DNA of 64,000 nt from Allium sativum (taxonomy: Eukaryota; Streptophyta; Magnoliopsida; Asparagales; Amaryllidaceae), in the NCBI GenBank assembly GCA_030737875.1, contig CM060915.1:902774177-902838176 (forward strand), in the 5' to 3' direction. Positions 32,077 to 42,700 of the stretch are shown piece after piece; position 1 is the first letter of the stretch; each line of letters begins with the position of its first letter. The translations under genes were made by a program, and so were the position numbers. The notes below the pieces were generated by a model. It had not been told where the DNA came from, did not search any database, and worked only from the letters and a program-made list of their open reading frames with translations.

Positions 32077-33099
32077 ATGGCCGATAACTTTGCCATTCCG
32101 GAGGGAGTACACGTACCTGTTTGGTATAGGAGACTTTTGGAGGCTAGGGCGACCGAAGCCGGCCCCGCAAATATTACTCTTCCTCCGGTAGTTGATGTTC
32201 CTCTTCCTCCTTCCCCTCAGCATCCTCAAACTGACTTCGCAGAGATTTGCCAAGATTTTAAGGCGATGGGTTGCAAGAATTTCTTTGGAACCGAGACTTA
32301 TGTGGAGGCAAGGAATTGGTTGAAAGAAACCGAAGATCTTTTTACCTTCTTTAATATAGATGACCGTAGGAAGGTTTTATTAGCAGTGTGGTTGTTAAAG
32401 GAAGAAGCTGCACGTTGGTGGGTGGTCACCACCGTTACTAGGCCAATTGAGACTTGGGAAGACTTTCGGGGAAAGTTTGGACTAAGGTTCCTATCACTGA
32501 AGCAAGGGGACATGACTATTAGGGAATACATAGATCAGTTTAATCAACTGGCTCAGGTCGGTTTAGACTTAGTTAACACAGCTCAGAAGAAGGCCCTATA
32601 CTTTGCTCTAGGATTAAACGAGCCATTACATGGTTTGGCCATGACTCATATACCCTTGGGGGCAACTTTTGAGAGTTTGGTGAATATGGCCCTACTTGAT
32701 GAAGAGAGTAGGGGTGACAAGGAGGAGATCAAGATGAAGGATACTCAAGCCAAGAAGACTGATTCCCAGTGGAAAGGAAATCAGGGTAATCCAAGCGGTC
32801 AGAGCAGTCAAGGCAATAAGAACAAGAACAAGGGCAAGAACAACAAGAGGAAGTGCCATTATTGCGGTTCAGTTGGGCATCTTAGTAAGGATTGTCGGAA
32901 GAGAAAAAGGAATAATGGTGAATGCTTTCTATGTGGGAAGACTGGACATTTCAGCAAGGATTGCCCGAAGAAACAGGGGCAAGGCCGGGGTCAGACTCAG
33001 CGTGCTGGACCCTCAGGAGGGCAAGTTCATGCTCTCGCTACCGCTACAGTTCCCGATCGAGGTAGTATTTCTGTGGAGAGCCTTGTATACATTTTCTGA
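32077..33099 (+). CDS. gag: Gag polyprotein of element C (340 aa, internally shortened, loses the join to protease)
   Basis: The same Gag family as in D and E. It has a short proline-rich N-terminus, then capsid words ARNWLKETEDLF and VWLLKEEAARWW (about 78-116), NEPLHGLAMTHIP, and CCHC knuckles CHYCGSVGHLSKDC (260-273) and CFLCGKTGHFSKDC (283-296). Against D it lacks 13 residues after RFLS (residue 140). The gap falls between two FLS codon sets, which fits a deletion between short direct repeats, and it keeps the frame. The frame closes at 33097, whereas D reads on into protease, so a frame disruption separates gag from protease here. The start is the first ATG after the primer site, preceded by TTTCCAGT. 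Whether this shortened capsid assembles is unknown. Confidence 0.88.
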   Translation: MADNFAIPEGVHVPVWYRRLLEARATEAGPANITLPPVVDVPLPPSPQHPQTDFAEICQDFKAMGCKNFFGTETYVEARNWLKETEDLFTFFNIDDRRKVLLAVWLLKEEAARWWVVTTVTRPIETWEDFRGKFGLRFLSLKQGDMTIREYIDQFNQLAQVGLDLVNTAQKKALYFALGLNEPLHGLAMTHIPLGATFESLVNMALLDEESRGDKEEIKMKDTQAKKTDSQWKGNQGNPSGQSSQGNKNKNKGKNNKRKCHYCGSVGHLSKDCRKRKRNNGECFLCGKTGHFSKDCPKKQGQGRGQTQRAGPSGGQVHALATATVPDRGSISVESLVYIF

Positions 33100-33510
33100 T
33101 TTTCCCTGTTCGAACTTTGTTTGATTCTGGCACATCGCATAGTTTTATTTCATCTGATCTAGTTGAAAGTTTGCACCTAAGTACTAGTCTGGTTGATGAT
33201 CCCGTATGTGTTTCAAATCCAATTGGGGGTTCTGCCCGTTTGTCTGTGGTCTGAGTGGATTTGAAAATTTCTATCTTGAGTATAGAATTCTCGTAGGATG
33301 TTTATATTCTCGGTTTCAGGGGATATGGGTTGGTTTTGGGCATGGAATGGTTGTCCTGTTTTGGAGCCATTCTTGGTTTTTGTATATAGGGTTGTGAGGC
33401 TCATGATCCGCCTCGGTAATACCCTAGAAATTTCTGGTAACCCTATGGGTCCCGTCATGTTATGTTATCTTGAAATCCCTCGACTCGTCTATCGATAGTT
33501 TGCAATCTGT
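33100..33510 (+). pseudogene. Protease and linker remnant of element C
   Basis: In the frame beside gag the aspartic protease motif LFDSGTSHSF (near 33118-33150) is followed by ESLHLSTSLVDDPVCVS. A stop at about 33252 and later frame changes break it. A linker like RLGNTLEISGNPMGPVM follows near 33410-33455. The intact counterpart is the C-terminal part of the gag-protease frame of element D. Confidence 0.82.
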
Positions 33511-34300
33511 GAGGGTGGTCCGAGAATATCCTGATATCTTGGGGGAAGTAAAGGGGTTACCCCTAGACGTGGGATAGATTTCCGCATTATCTGGATGGTA
33601 ATACCAAGCCAGTTTCGTGGCCGGTTAGGCACATGACCTCACGAGATGAGAGTTAAGAAAGCAGGTCAAGGAGTTGCTTGAGAAGAACTTCCTGAGACGA
33701 AGCATTTTCGAGTAGGGTGCTCCAGTAGTATTCGTTACTAATGTGGACAGTTTGCTTCGCTTATGTGTTGATTATCGTGGGAAGAATAGACAACCGTTAC
33801 CAAGGATCGATGATTTGTTTTGATCAGCTTGTAGGAGCATCTGTTTTCTTTTGATCTAGCTACCGGATTCCATCAGCTTAGGATGGCTGAGGATGGAATT
33901 GACAAGACTGCGTTTAGGACTCTAGATGGATTTTTAGAATGGCTAGTCATGCTATTTGGTTTGACTAATGCACCCGCATATTACGTGAACTTGATGAGTA
34001 GGGTGTTTAGGGAGTCCTTGAACAAGTTTGTCATGGTCGTCGTAGACGATATTTTGATCTCCTCAAAAGAGCGAGGAAGAGCATGCTAGACATCTCAAGG
34101 AGGTGATGGATACGCTTAGAGCCACCAGTTGAAGGTCAAGTTCTCCAAATGTCACTTTGGAGGAAGGAAGTTGGATTTCTTGGGCGCATAGTTCCTAAGT
34201 AAGGCTTAGCGGTGGATTCCGCTAAAGTGGTTGCGGTTTAAGACCGGAAAACCCTGAGGAGGGCAATTGAAGTAAGAAGCTTTCTCCGTTTGGCTAGTTA
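33511..34300 (+). pseudogene. Reverse transcriptase and start of RNase H, element C, decayed
   Basis: RT motifs survive in several frames: [19 protein letters not shown] near 33730, FDLATGFHQLRMAEDGIDK near 33850-33905, LFGLTNAPAYYVNLMSRVF near 33953-34010, then VVVDDILIS near 34036-34062, in which the two catalytic Asp residues of the usual YVDD box are kept. A thumb remnant KFSKCHFGGRKLDFLGRIV lies near 34138-34195, and IEVRSFLRLA, the beginning of RNase H, near 34267-34297. At least six stops or frame changes are present, and most of RNase H is missing. It cannot encode an active enzyme. Confidence 0.85.
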
Positions 34301-34870
34301 AGTTAGCATTCCCTGAGCTTAGACTTACTCTTCTGGATCAAGAAGGGGGTTTCACAGGAAGAAGACCCGCAGTTAGTCAAGAACATGGACCAGATGATTC
34401 GAGGCGTGATGTTAAGTCACCTCACTAGATATATTATAGATGACAAGGGATGACTAAGGCGCGATGAGAGATTATGTGTTCCTCGAGTGAAAGACTTGGT
34501 AAAGAAGGTTCTTGAAGATGCGCATCACTCGAGGAGGTGGCCGAGTTGGTCTCGGGATACATGTTGTGCCACCAGGTTAAGGCCAAGTCATAGAAGCCCA
34601 GTGGGCCATTACCTCTATTGGAGGTTCCGCAAGGGAAGTATGAAAACATCTCGATTGGTTATGTGGATGGACTACCTAGATCAAAGAAAGGGAATACGGG
34701 TATGAGGGTCATAATAGGTAGACTCACGAAGAGTGCTCATTTCAGTCCGGTAAAGAGCGAGAGGACTGCATCATGGTTAGCAACGGTTTATCCTCAAGAA
34801 GTTGGCCAGTTTTGAAATAGCCTACAGGAAGCCATGGGTAGGCAACTGAATCTAGGTATGGCCTATCACT
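34301..34870 (+). pseudogene. Integrase N-terminal and core remnant, element C
   Basis: LCVPRVKDLVKKVLEDAHH (34470-34526) is the start of the HHCC zinc-binding region. About 60 bp later the sequence is already at the second half of that region, so the finger is deleted in part. YVDGLPRSKKGNTGM and GRLTKSAHFSPV (about 34660-34750) come from the catalytic core; the first catalytic Asp is replaced (GRLTK instead of DRLTK). The remnant reaches AYHS then a stop near 34860-34875, where it abuts the fused RT-integrase cassette. Confidence 0.82.
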
Positions 34871-35345
34871 CATAGGCGGATGGTTCATTTCGATTAAGCA
34901 TGAGTTATAGAAAATCACGTTTATAAGGGCAATTGGCAACGTGGATTGGTATTTTCAAGAAAAATCCTGCTGCGTGGAATACTTTATACTTTATAGACGA
35001 GATCCAGGATTCACTAGTGAATTTTGGAGAGCTTGCACGAATCATGAGGTTATAATTATGTTTAAGCCAAGTATACAGAAGGAAGAATAAGTGGAAAAGG
35101 AAGACGAGAGGCGATAATGAAATGAGTTCCAACTCGAATTTGGGAAATAGGAGTTAGGAAGCCAAGGAATCATGAAGTGAAAGATAGTCAAAGTACAGTG
35201 GAGTTAAGCTCAAGAAAACGTGACTAAGAAGAGTGAAGACTAGATACGCGCATCATATCTCTTTTTAAGAGTGCATCCTTGATCCTTGTTTTCCTGTGGA
35301 GCTTGCTTGCAAGTTATCTTTTGTATATATCCTCTCGGTCCCATT
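34871..35345 (+). pseudogene. Collapsed RT-integrase-chromodomain cassette, element C
   Basis: The cassette begins GCGGATGGTTCATTTCG, an RT word (ADGSF), right after integrase text ending AYHS. Both genes encode a motif containing DG here (AYHPQTDG in integrase, KADGS in RT), so the join lies at shared GCGGATGG-like sequence. It continues to RDPGFTSEFWRA (about 35005-35035) and a chromodomain-tail remnant near 35130-35200. The matching blocks are 6191-6680 in B and 47346-48001 in D. Confidence 0.75.
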
Positions 35346-36026
35346 CTCGATCTTATTTCTGTTGTAAACTCCATAAGGGGGTTAAGACTCATCGGTTAGT
35401 ACTATATGTCAAAGTTTGAATGGATTTTTTGTAATCCAAAAAGGAGTTTATCTAGTTTATCTAGTTTATCTAGTTTATCGTGTCTATCTTGTCATGAGAA
35501 CCTTAGGTAGAAACCCTTTGGATGAAACATGTATTTGAAACATGTTATGCTTGATGTTTGCAAGTGGTTGCAAGTGTTTGCAAGTGGTTACTCGTGGATG
35601 CATTACACACATTAGGCACTAGATCGGCTCACACACTCTTCATGTTGCATATGCATGAGTGTTTATGCTTATTCATGATTGAAACTTGTTGTGCCACCAC
35701 ATGGATGTTGCATATGGATGAATGTTATGTGCACTCATATAGATACTATGAATTTAGGAATTTGCATACATATGGATTCATTTCACTGACATACATATGC
35801 ATTAAGGAGGTTTACTGTATCAGTAACCGCCTGATTTACATACATATGCATTAAGGAGGTTTACTGTATCAGTAACCGCCTGATTTTTGCATTAGGTAAG
35901 TACATATACACACACTTTTGCATATGTTCATACCACATTTAGAATCCTTTAAGGACAATGATTGCTCATGGATGATGTTTTGAGTAGATGGATGTTGGAT
36001 GGTAGGATATGTTCTCCCTAACTTGA
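35346..36026 (+). other. 3' untranslated region of element C, with a 49-bp tandem duplication
   Basis: Conserved blocks include AAACATGTATTTGAAACATG near 35526. A 49-bp unit (CATACATATGCATTAAGG and onward) is repeated exactly at 35790 and 35839. Each unit carries a hairpin in which AGGAGGTTTACTG pairs with CAGTAACCGCCT around TAT. Near 35450-35480 TTTATCTAG is repeated. No gene is seen. Confidence 0.8.
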
Positions 36027-36062
36027 AGATTTCGGGGACGAAATCCTTTAAGGAGGGGAGAA
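36027..36062 (+). promoter_or_regulatory. Polypurine tract of element C
   Basis: GATTTCG-GGGA-CGAAATC is followed by AAGGAGGGGAGAA, ending directly before TGTAACAACCCG at 36063. Confidence 0.92.
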
Positions 36063-39000
36063 TGTAACAACCCGTATTTTCAATAACCTGTAATAATGTA
36101 AATCGAGGCAGAATTTAATTCTAAAATCTGAATCAAGGGAAATGGGCTATGCCATTGCGTTCGTCTCGGAAAAATACGCGAAATAGAGTCCGAGTTTTCG
36201 AAAATCGGAGTCCGTATGACCCAGTTAAGGCCCATTGAAGTTTTCAGAAAATTTCTATGTTAAAAACAGATTTAAAATTTAAATTAAAAACAAGGATTAG
36301 GGCACCGCTGGCGTCAGCGGGAAAATTCCCGCCAAGACCCCCAAGTCGACAGGCATGTCGACAGGGGTCTAAGGGAGTCGACTGCCCTGTCGACAGCCCT
36401 GTCGACAGGGGGTAGCCAGGCAGTTTTGCCTGGCGCACCATTTTGAATTGGGCTTGGTTGAGTGGCTTGGTTCTAGAGAATTCCGAAATCTGACGGGCCA
36501 AAACTCACCTAGGGATAATCCTAGGGCTAAAAACACTCTAATCTTCTATAAATACAACCCTAATCCTACCCTAAAACCCAATTATTCATTCTAGCAACTA
36601 AACTATGTCAAAATCAAACCTCTCATGGCCTCCACTCTCTTCATAAATTCCTAAATCAAATTTTTAAAAAGATTTCCATGCATACAAGTGTATTTAGACT
36701 TGTATGATCCTCCTTAGCTTGCATTAAAGGCTTGTTTCTCTATTGGCATCATAAAGGAGGAGTCTTGATCAAGTTTGCTTGCATTTGGGGGTTTTAATTA
36801 GTTGCATAAGGGGTTTCTTACATTTGCTATACTCATTTGAGTCCGCATAAGCATTGTAAGCCCTCTTACCTTCATTTTAGAAACTCTAAAGTTAATATGT
36901 GATGCAAGTTGGGATTTATGTATGTTTATTGAGTTATGCATGTTTATGCAAGTTTGCTAAGCCATGATTTGCAAGTTTATTGAGTTATGCATGTTTATGC
37001 AAGTTCACTATGCCATGATTTGCAAGTTTGATAAGTTATGCATGTTTATGCAAGTTCACTATGCCATGATTTGCAAGTTTGATAAGTTATGCATGTTTAT
37101 GCAAGTTCACTATGCCATGATTTGCAAGTTTGATAGGTTATGCATGTTTATGCAAGTTCACTATGCCATGATTTGCAAGTTTATTGGGTTATGCATGTTT
37201 ATGCAAGTTCACTATGACATGATTTGCAAGTTTGATAAGTTATGCATGTTTATGCAAGTTCACTATGACATGATTTGCAAGTTTGATAAGTTATGCATGC
37301 TTATGCAAGTTCACTATGCCATGTTATGCATGTTTAATAAGTTATGCATGTTTATGCGAGTTCCCTATGCCATGTTAGGCGAGTTTAATATGTTATGCAT
37401 GTTTATGGTAATAGGCAAGTTCACTATGCTAAGTTATGCAAGTCTAACGTGTTATGCATGTTTGTTGTGATATGCAAGTTCATCATGTATGTTGTGCCAA
37501 GTTCCCTCTTCCTATCCTTTATGCGTTATTACGAATATGTAAGCGATAGAATGACGTTGGGGGGTTTGGGTAAACTTAAAATACATGAAATATAAGATTG
37601 GGAATTTACCTATTAAGTTAGGTCTACCCCTTGGGAATTTACCTATTAAGTTAGGTCTACCCAAGTAATTGTTGACTTGTAATTATGTTTTGAAATAAAG
37701 TGGACATGACACTTAGAAAACATAAGTGTGGCCAACTCGAGGTTGGGTTGAGTTTGTAGCGTAATTCTACCCGGAACCTACCGGCTTAACTAGTGGCTAC
37801 AAACAATAGGACCCAATGTGAGTAGTTGGTCATGGTGCACGTGAAACCCGAGGTTAGACTAAGTTGTGGTGTAAACCTACCCGGACCCGCCCGGCCTAAC
37901 TAGTAACCACAACAAGGTCTAATGTGAGAGGTTGGGTGCATTAAATTGATTAATGCCTCATGATTAGGGTTAAGTCATGGCCCACTAATACTTAACCAAT
38001 TTTGGGGATACGAGGGATTAAATGGGGTTAAGTGGAGAACTGTCGGTTACACTTAACTAATTTAATCCATGATTAGTGAGGGGTTAAACCACACTTAACC
38101 CTCTTAGAAAACCCTAGCAGCGTGGTCTGTTCCGGCAGTAATCCCAGTTGGGTATCATTCACAACCCTAGAGGCTGGGCTAGGGCGGGGGCACGATTACT
38201 GGACGGAGGTAAGCGACCAAAAGATGGCTGAGTGGTACAGCGGTGCGGGTCCAGGCGGGCTACGGACGTGCACGTAGTCCGGTATTGGACAAACTCGAGG
38301 CACGGGTACCAGTAGGTTTGGGCTGTGCATTATTGCTTAAGTGTCTGGGGTTGACACCCGAGGGCTGGATACACCCGAAGGTGGACCCAGCACAGTCAGA
38401 CTACATCCATATGTGGGTCGTATGGACACCAACACTTAACGTGTTAGGTTTGTAGGGAGCCGATCGACTAGACCGTTGGGCTGGACCTTGTATTAAGGTC
38501 ACTTCATGTTATTGGGCCAAAGTTTTGGGCTGAGGGATCAATACCTGTTATGTTAGTTTGCTAGTACACTGTGGTGCAAAACTTAACCTTGTTTTATGCG
38601 ATGACACCTCTATCTATCTTGTAGTTAGTCTATCATGCCAGTATGTTGTTATCTATGATCATCTCAGTTTCCATCATGCTGTTAACTTTATTAGTTTATA
38701 AACTGATCGTAGCAGGGCTTACTCAGTCTTTTTGACTGACCTGTTTTCTTTCGCCTCTTTTCTTCCGTTTCCCCCCCCAGGTTCTCAGGGAGGGAATACT
38801 GGAGCCTAGCCTGGATTTTAGCTGCTTCCTTGGATAGCTCAAGTATGCTTTGGACTTGGGCCGCTATGGTTTATCACTCTTATTTGGGGATAGTACTTAT
38901 GTATTTCAGTTTATCAGATGATGTATTTATCTAGACTTGTAATTTTGGGAAACTGACATTTTGATGTACCAGACTTGTGTTTTGAAATGGTTTAAAAATC

Positions 39001-39158
39001 TTCCGCTGTTTTATCTACTTACTCTGTTTATTTACATATATATATATATGTCATGTCCTGCCTTGCTATATCATTATGCATGTTTACCTCGTTTTAAAAC
39101 GCCCCACCAAAGTCAGAGTTGCTTGCAAGAGCCACCCTGGCGGAGGTGGGGTGTTACA
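36063..39158 (+). repeat. 3' LTR of element C
   Basis: This is nearly identical to 28769-31873. By eye about 10 substitutions differ. The C tract is shorter (CCCCCCCCAG at 38780), and an (AT)n run near 39036 is 2 bp longer. TATAAATA is at 36547, the donor-like GTAAGCCC at 36856 and the tandem array at 36940-37445. Confidence 0.95.
37741..37925 (+). other. Twin hairpin module, element C 3' LTR
   Basis: This matches the 5' LTR copy except for one change in the apical part (GGCCTAACTAG in place of GGCCTAGCTAG). All stem bases are kept. Confidence 0.8.
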
Positions 39159-39163
39159 ATATA
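39159..39163. repeat. Target site duplication of element C, right copy
   Basis: ATATA follows the terminal CA of the 3' LTR and matches 28764-28768. Confidence 0.82.
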
Positions 39164-40378
39164 CAACCTGGTTGCATTCGGTTAATACCCTGGAGCTTGA
39201 ATCTAAGCTCGAGGTTGAGTTATTATCAAGTTAAAACTTAGATAAAGGCATCATTATGGATAGACCGGTGGTCGATTCATGATTCTTAATATGCGTAGGA
39301 TGTTTCTTCGCTTCCTGCTATTCATTGCATGCTTACTATTGCATATTGCATAGTGCATATTTATGTATTCACGCATGGAACTTGTTGTTTTTCTTGTGTT
39401 GATTCAATATAGGTTTGCACATGTTTGGTTTGTTGCATGCATACCTTGTGTTTCATTACAAGCTTCTACCTAAAGCACATACTCATTCACGCACTTATGT
39501 CAATGCACTACCTGGTGCCGGTGACCTGAGTATATTATTTTTGCCCGTGCCTTTCAAAAAATATGTTTTTTTTAGAAAATTTGAAAGTTTAATTGTACAT
39601 CGTTACATAAAGCTCTATTCACTACGAGCCACTACAGACAAAAATAAAAATATGATCGTGACAAGCAATGCGTCATGATTCCAGAATTATAAGAAAATAG
39701 AAAAATTAACTTATTTTGTGAAGCCCCAAAAGAGCCGATTTAGGGTGCAAAATATGTTAAATAAAAAGTAGCTTGTTTTCCAAAATAAAAATTACAAAAA
39801 AATTCTATAAATAAAACTGAAAGTATGTCCTGAAAATCTTATCCAAATTCGAAACCAATATTTTATTACATTTAATAATTCATTATGGGTTACAAATGAT
39901 TCCATTGCGATTATTTGAAATTTTGATTTGGACATAAATTACGACCTATAAGACAAAATCTCAATTTTTCACTTACATTAGAAAAATATAATTCAACAGA
40001 TTCAGATATTTCTTGTTTCTAAGAATCCGACTTATAACGAACCATGTATTTTCAATTGAAGTTGAAATCATAATATTACGAACTACCGCGACATTACGAG
40101 CTCGATTATAATTATATTATAATTAATATGTTCAATTGTCATTTAAATAATATACTCGTTATTATAACTTGAATATAAACTCGGTTAAATATCTTATATC
40201 ATCCAATTTACACAATATCGTAATTCAAGTATTTCCGACCGTCTCAGAAATTATATTATTATTCCACTATTTTAAACACCAAAATTATCTAAATTCAGAC
40301 CATTTAAATTATCAAACCAATATATTATAATAATTAAATAAATTAGTTATAAAATTGGAAAAATTCCGGGACGTTACA
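39164..40378 (-). repeat. LTR F3, last segment with the LTR start
   Basis: This AT-rich sequence ends AATTCCGGGACGTTACA at 40378. Read on the minus strand that is TGTAACGTCCCGG, the 5' end of an LTR. The next bases are a polypurine tract on the minus strand, so F3 is the 3' LTR of element F. The plus-strand ORF at 39415-39678 is not supported as a gene. Confidence 0.75.
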
Positions 40379-40413
40379 TTCTTCCCCCTTAAAAGAATTT
40401 CATCCCTGAAATT
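40379..40413 (-). promoter_or_regulatory. Polypurine tract of element F with adjacent hairpin
   Basis: On the minus strand AAGGGGGAAGAA precedes TGTAAC. Beside it AATTTCA (40396-40402) and TGAAATT (40407-40413) flank TCCC. In A-E the same hairpin is GATTTCG/CGAAATC, so both ends of the stem changed together. Confidence 0.78.
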
Positions 40414-41614
40414 ACTAAAGTAGGAAAAATGCTACAAACCCTATCAACTAGATTAAAAATCATTTGCTTTACTCCTTAATTTCAGTTTCAATTGAACCAA
40501 TTATAAAAATATTACTTCTTTTCTAACCACGAAAATTTTCAAAAATTCAGAGAATTTTCTAACACTTTAAATTTTCCAAAAATTTCACTAGCGTCTGCTT
40601 TGCATGGTGCAATCCGTACATTACAACTCGCCCTTCTCCAATCCAAAAGAAAAGCGGCTTACCCAATAGGCTTATAAATCTCATATCCCAATAAAATATA
40701 AACTTGTACCTTTTTGTCGGGCATTCAAATCCTTCTCTTCCATTTGCTACCTAGTCAATATATACAATTCCAATTGATCTCCGATCAATCTATCCTTAAA
40801 CCGAATCGCTCACTTATAACCAATCCAAACTCCTTCAAACTCCAATCCCAATCTCAATTCCAAACTCTTATTTAACAATTCGATTCCATTTCAGTTTATC
40901 TCTTATACTATCTAATTTTATTTAACTTAGTTTATGCAAAATTCTAATTAATTTGTTCACTTTTACCATTTCGATCTATTTAACTTCATAAGCTAAATTT
41001 AAATTTCAGAATTAAAATTCCTGGGTTTTATTTCAATTCAGTTTGAAATGATATATTTTTACCTATAATAATAGCTATTTAAAACATTTGAATTTCTGAA
41101 AAACTTATTTCCTTAAAACAATTCAAAACAAAATCTTTGGTAGTAATCCGTCACTTAGAAACTCGAAAATGAACACCGATGATGTCCGGATCATCATCGG
41201 AATTAATTTCTAGCGACCGAGGTGAGTTCAATACTATATCACTATTAAAACTCATTCTTAAACGCTTCCATTTTGAAATTACTTCAAAATATCCTTCAAA
41301 TGGTTGAAAAACATTTACAAATTTACCTAAGATCTTAAAATTTCCTTATATTTAATCCAAAACCATTTACAAACCTTTTACTAGTTTCCGGGATTTTAAT
41401 TCTAACTCTGTTTCAAAACCAGATTTAGTACATCTGATTTTATATATTACATTTACACAAATTCTGATTGGTTCTTTATAAACATCTCACTTATAATCTT
41501 ATTCGATTTTAATAACAACCAATACTATAATAAAATCATGTTATATACTTTTTCTATATCAAAATATATTTAGGGTAAAATTATTTCATTTACCCTCTTT
41601 TCAAAACAATACTA
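40379..41614 (-). mobile_element. Interior of old element F: short and non-coding
   Basis: Only about 1.2 kb separates the polypurine tract of F3 from the LTR end of F1. It is AT-rich (TTTAAA- and TTTCAATT-rich) and shows no gag or pol words in any frame. A primer site is expected at about 41600-41614; ACAATACTATATAAC could be a decayed TGATACCAAATGTAAC but is not convincing. F may have been a non-coding large retrotransposon derivative or may have lost its genes by deletion. Confidence 0.55.
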
Positions 41615-42132
41615 TATAACGACCCGAACTTCCCCGTAAAGGAAAGAATGGATTGCTTTGAGAACACGACAAATCAGAACACAAACGACAGAACATTTCA
41701 TTGTTATTACAACAATTTACATCAGAGTACAAGAATATACAGAGTATGAATAAATAATATACATTTGATAAGTATCAGAGATTTACAAATTACAATGCAG
41801 CGGAAAATAATACAAAGCACAACTGAAAGGAATATACGGATACAAAGCTTTCCGAATATCACTCCAGCTGTAAACCAGGATCCTGTGAATATAAATCTGC
41901 AAAACCAAATCTATTAGCTGTCCGTGTGGAAAATAGGGGCACCCATTGTTTAGATTAAAACAACAAACTCAAGGTCAGTCATGTGACTATTGTGAGAACT
42001 AAAACAGTTATTTAAAACTTTACTTTAAATTCAGATATATCAAGGGACCACGCCGTATAACACAGAACGGGTTTCCTTCTAAGAATACCAGTGCATATAA
42101 CAAAACAACGCAATGCTTGTTGGAAAAATGAA

Positions 42133-42204
42133 GCTATTATAAGACCCAGGTCCCACCACACAATGCAACGCAAGCCGAAGGATAGGGTTTTCCCTTATAA
42201 TAGC
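42133..42204 (-). other. Hairpin with an 11-bp perfect stem in LTR F1
   Basis: GCTATTATAAG (42133-42143) pairs perfectly with CTTATAATAGC (42194-42204) around a 50-base loop. Its position in the LTR resembles that of the twin hairpins of the other families, but the sequence is unrelated. Confidence 0.6.
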
Positions 42205-42695
42205 CAAACATGCTTGGTACATTTAAAATAAATCATTTGATACTATTATATGTGCATAGTGTATAAAATAACTTCAAATATAAATGTATCAATCCTAGAC
42301 GGCATGGATACCATATATTATGTCGTCAATACTAGGCACTACAATAAAAACCGAAATGTCACATATTGGAAGTTGGATTTCCATCTGTGAACCAAGGAAA
42401 GGGATTGCCCTTACCGCTTCGAGAAGCTCTAGCCCGTGTCTCAGGATCAGAGCTCGAGTGACCCTTGGATTGTTAGGGCCGGTCCACGCTGAGTGGATTT
42501 AAATGCCTAAACACTGCGTTTCCCCGCACTATGGGGCATTAATCTGGTCTGTCTAAAGACCATACCATCCATCAGCCCCGCAGTGCCGATATAACCGAGG
42601 CGCCTCGCTATCCATCATCCACATAAGTAAAACATCTGGACGTGCAAAACCCAGACACCACTCCTAGCTAGAAGGAAACGCATGTCCTCCATGTG

Positions 42696-42700
42696 GTCCT
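42696..42700. repeat. Target site duplication of element D, left copy
   Basis: GTCCT matches 52842-52846. The paralogous F2 sequence has a single GTCCT in GAGGTCCTCTCCCG near 11887-11900, an unoccupied copy of the site. Confidence 0.95.

Larger units (their letters stand above)
28769..39158 (+). mobile_element. Element C: complete, very young Ty3/gypsy element with broken pol, 10,390 bp
   Basis: LTRs of 3105 and 3096 bp differ at only about 10 sites by eye, apart from the C tract and an (AT)n run (about 0.3%). The interior has a primer site, an open gag frame, remnants of protease, RT, RNase H and integrase with many stops and deletions, a fused RT-integrase cassette, a 3' UTR and a polypurine tract. 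Internal decay far exceeds LTR divergence, so the element was defective before it inserted. Confidence 0.95.
41615..42700 (-). repeat. LTR F1, segment left of element D
   Basis: The end TATAACGACCCG resembles the reverse of an LTR 3' end. The segment includes CAGCGGAAAATAATAC, the reverse of the TTTCCGCTG word in the 3' part of the other LTRs. A hairpin lies at 42133-42204, and a block at 42455-42700 is co-linear with 11657-11890. It breaks at GTCCT (42700), where element D inserted. Confidence 0.7.
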
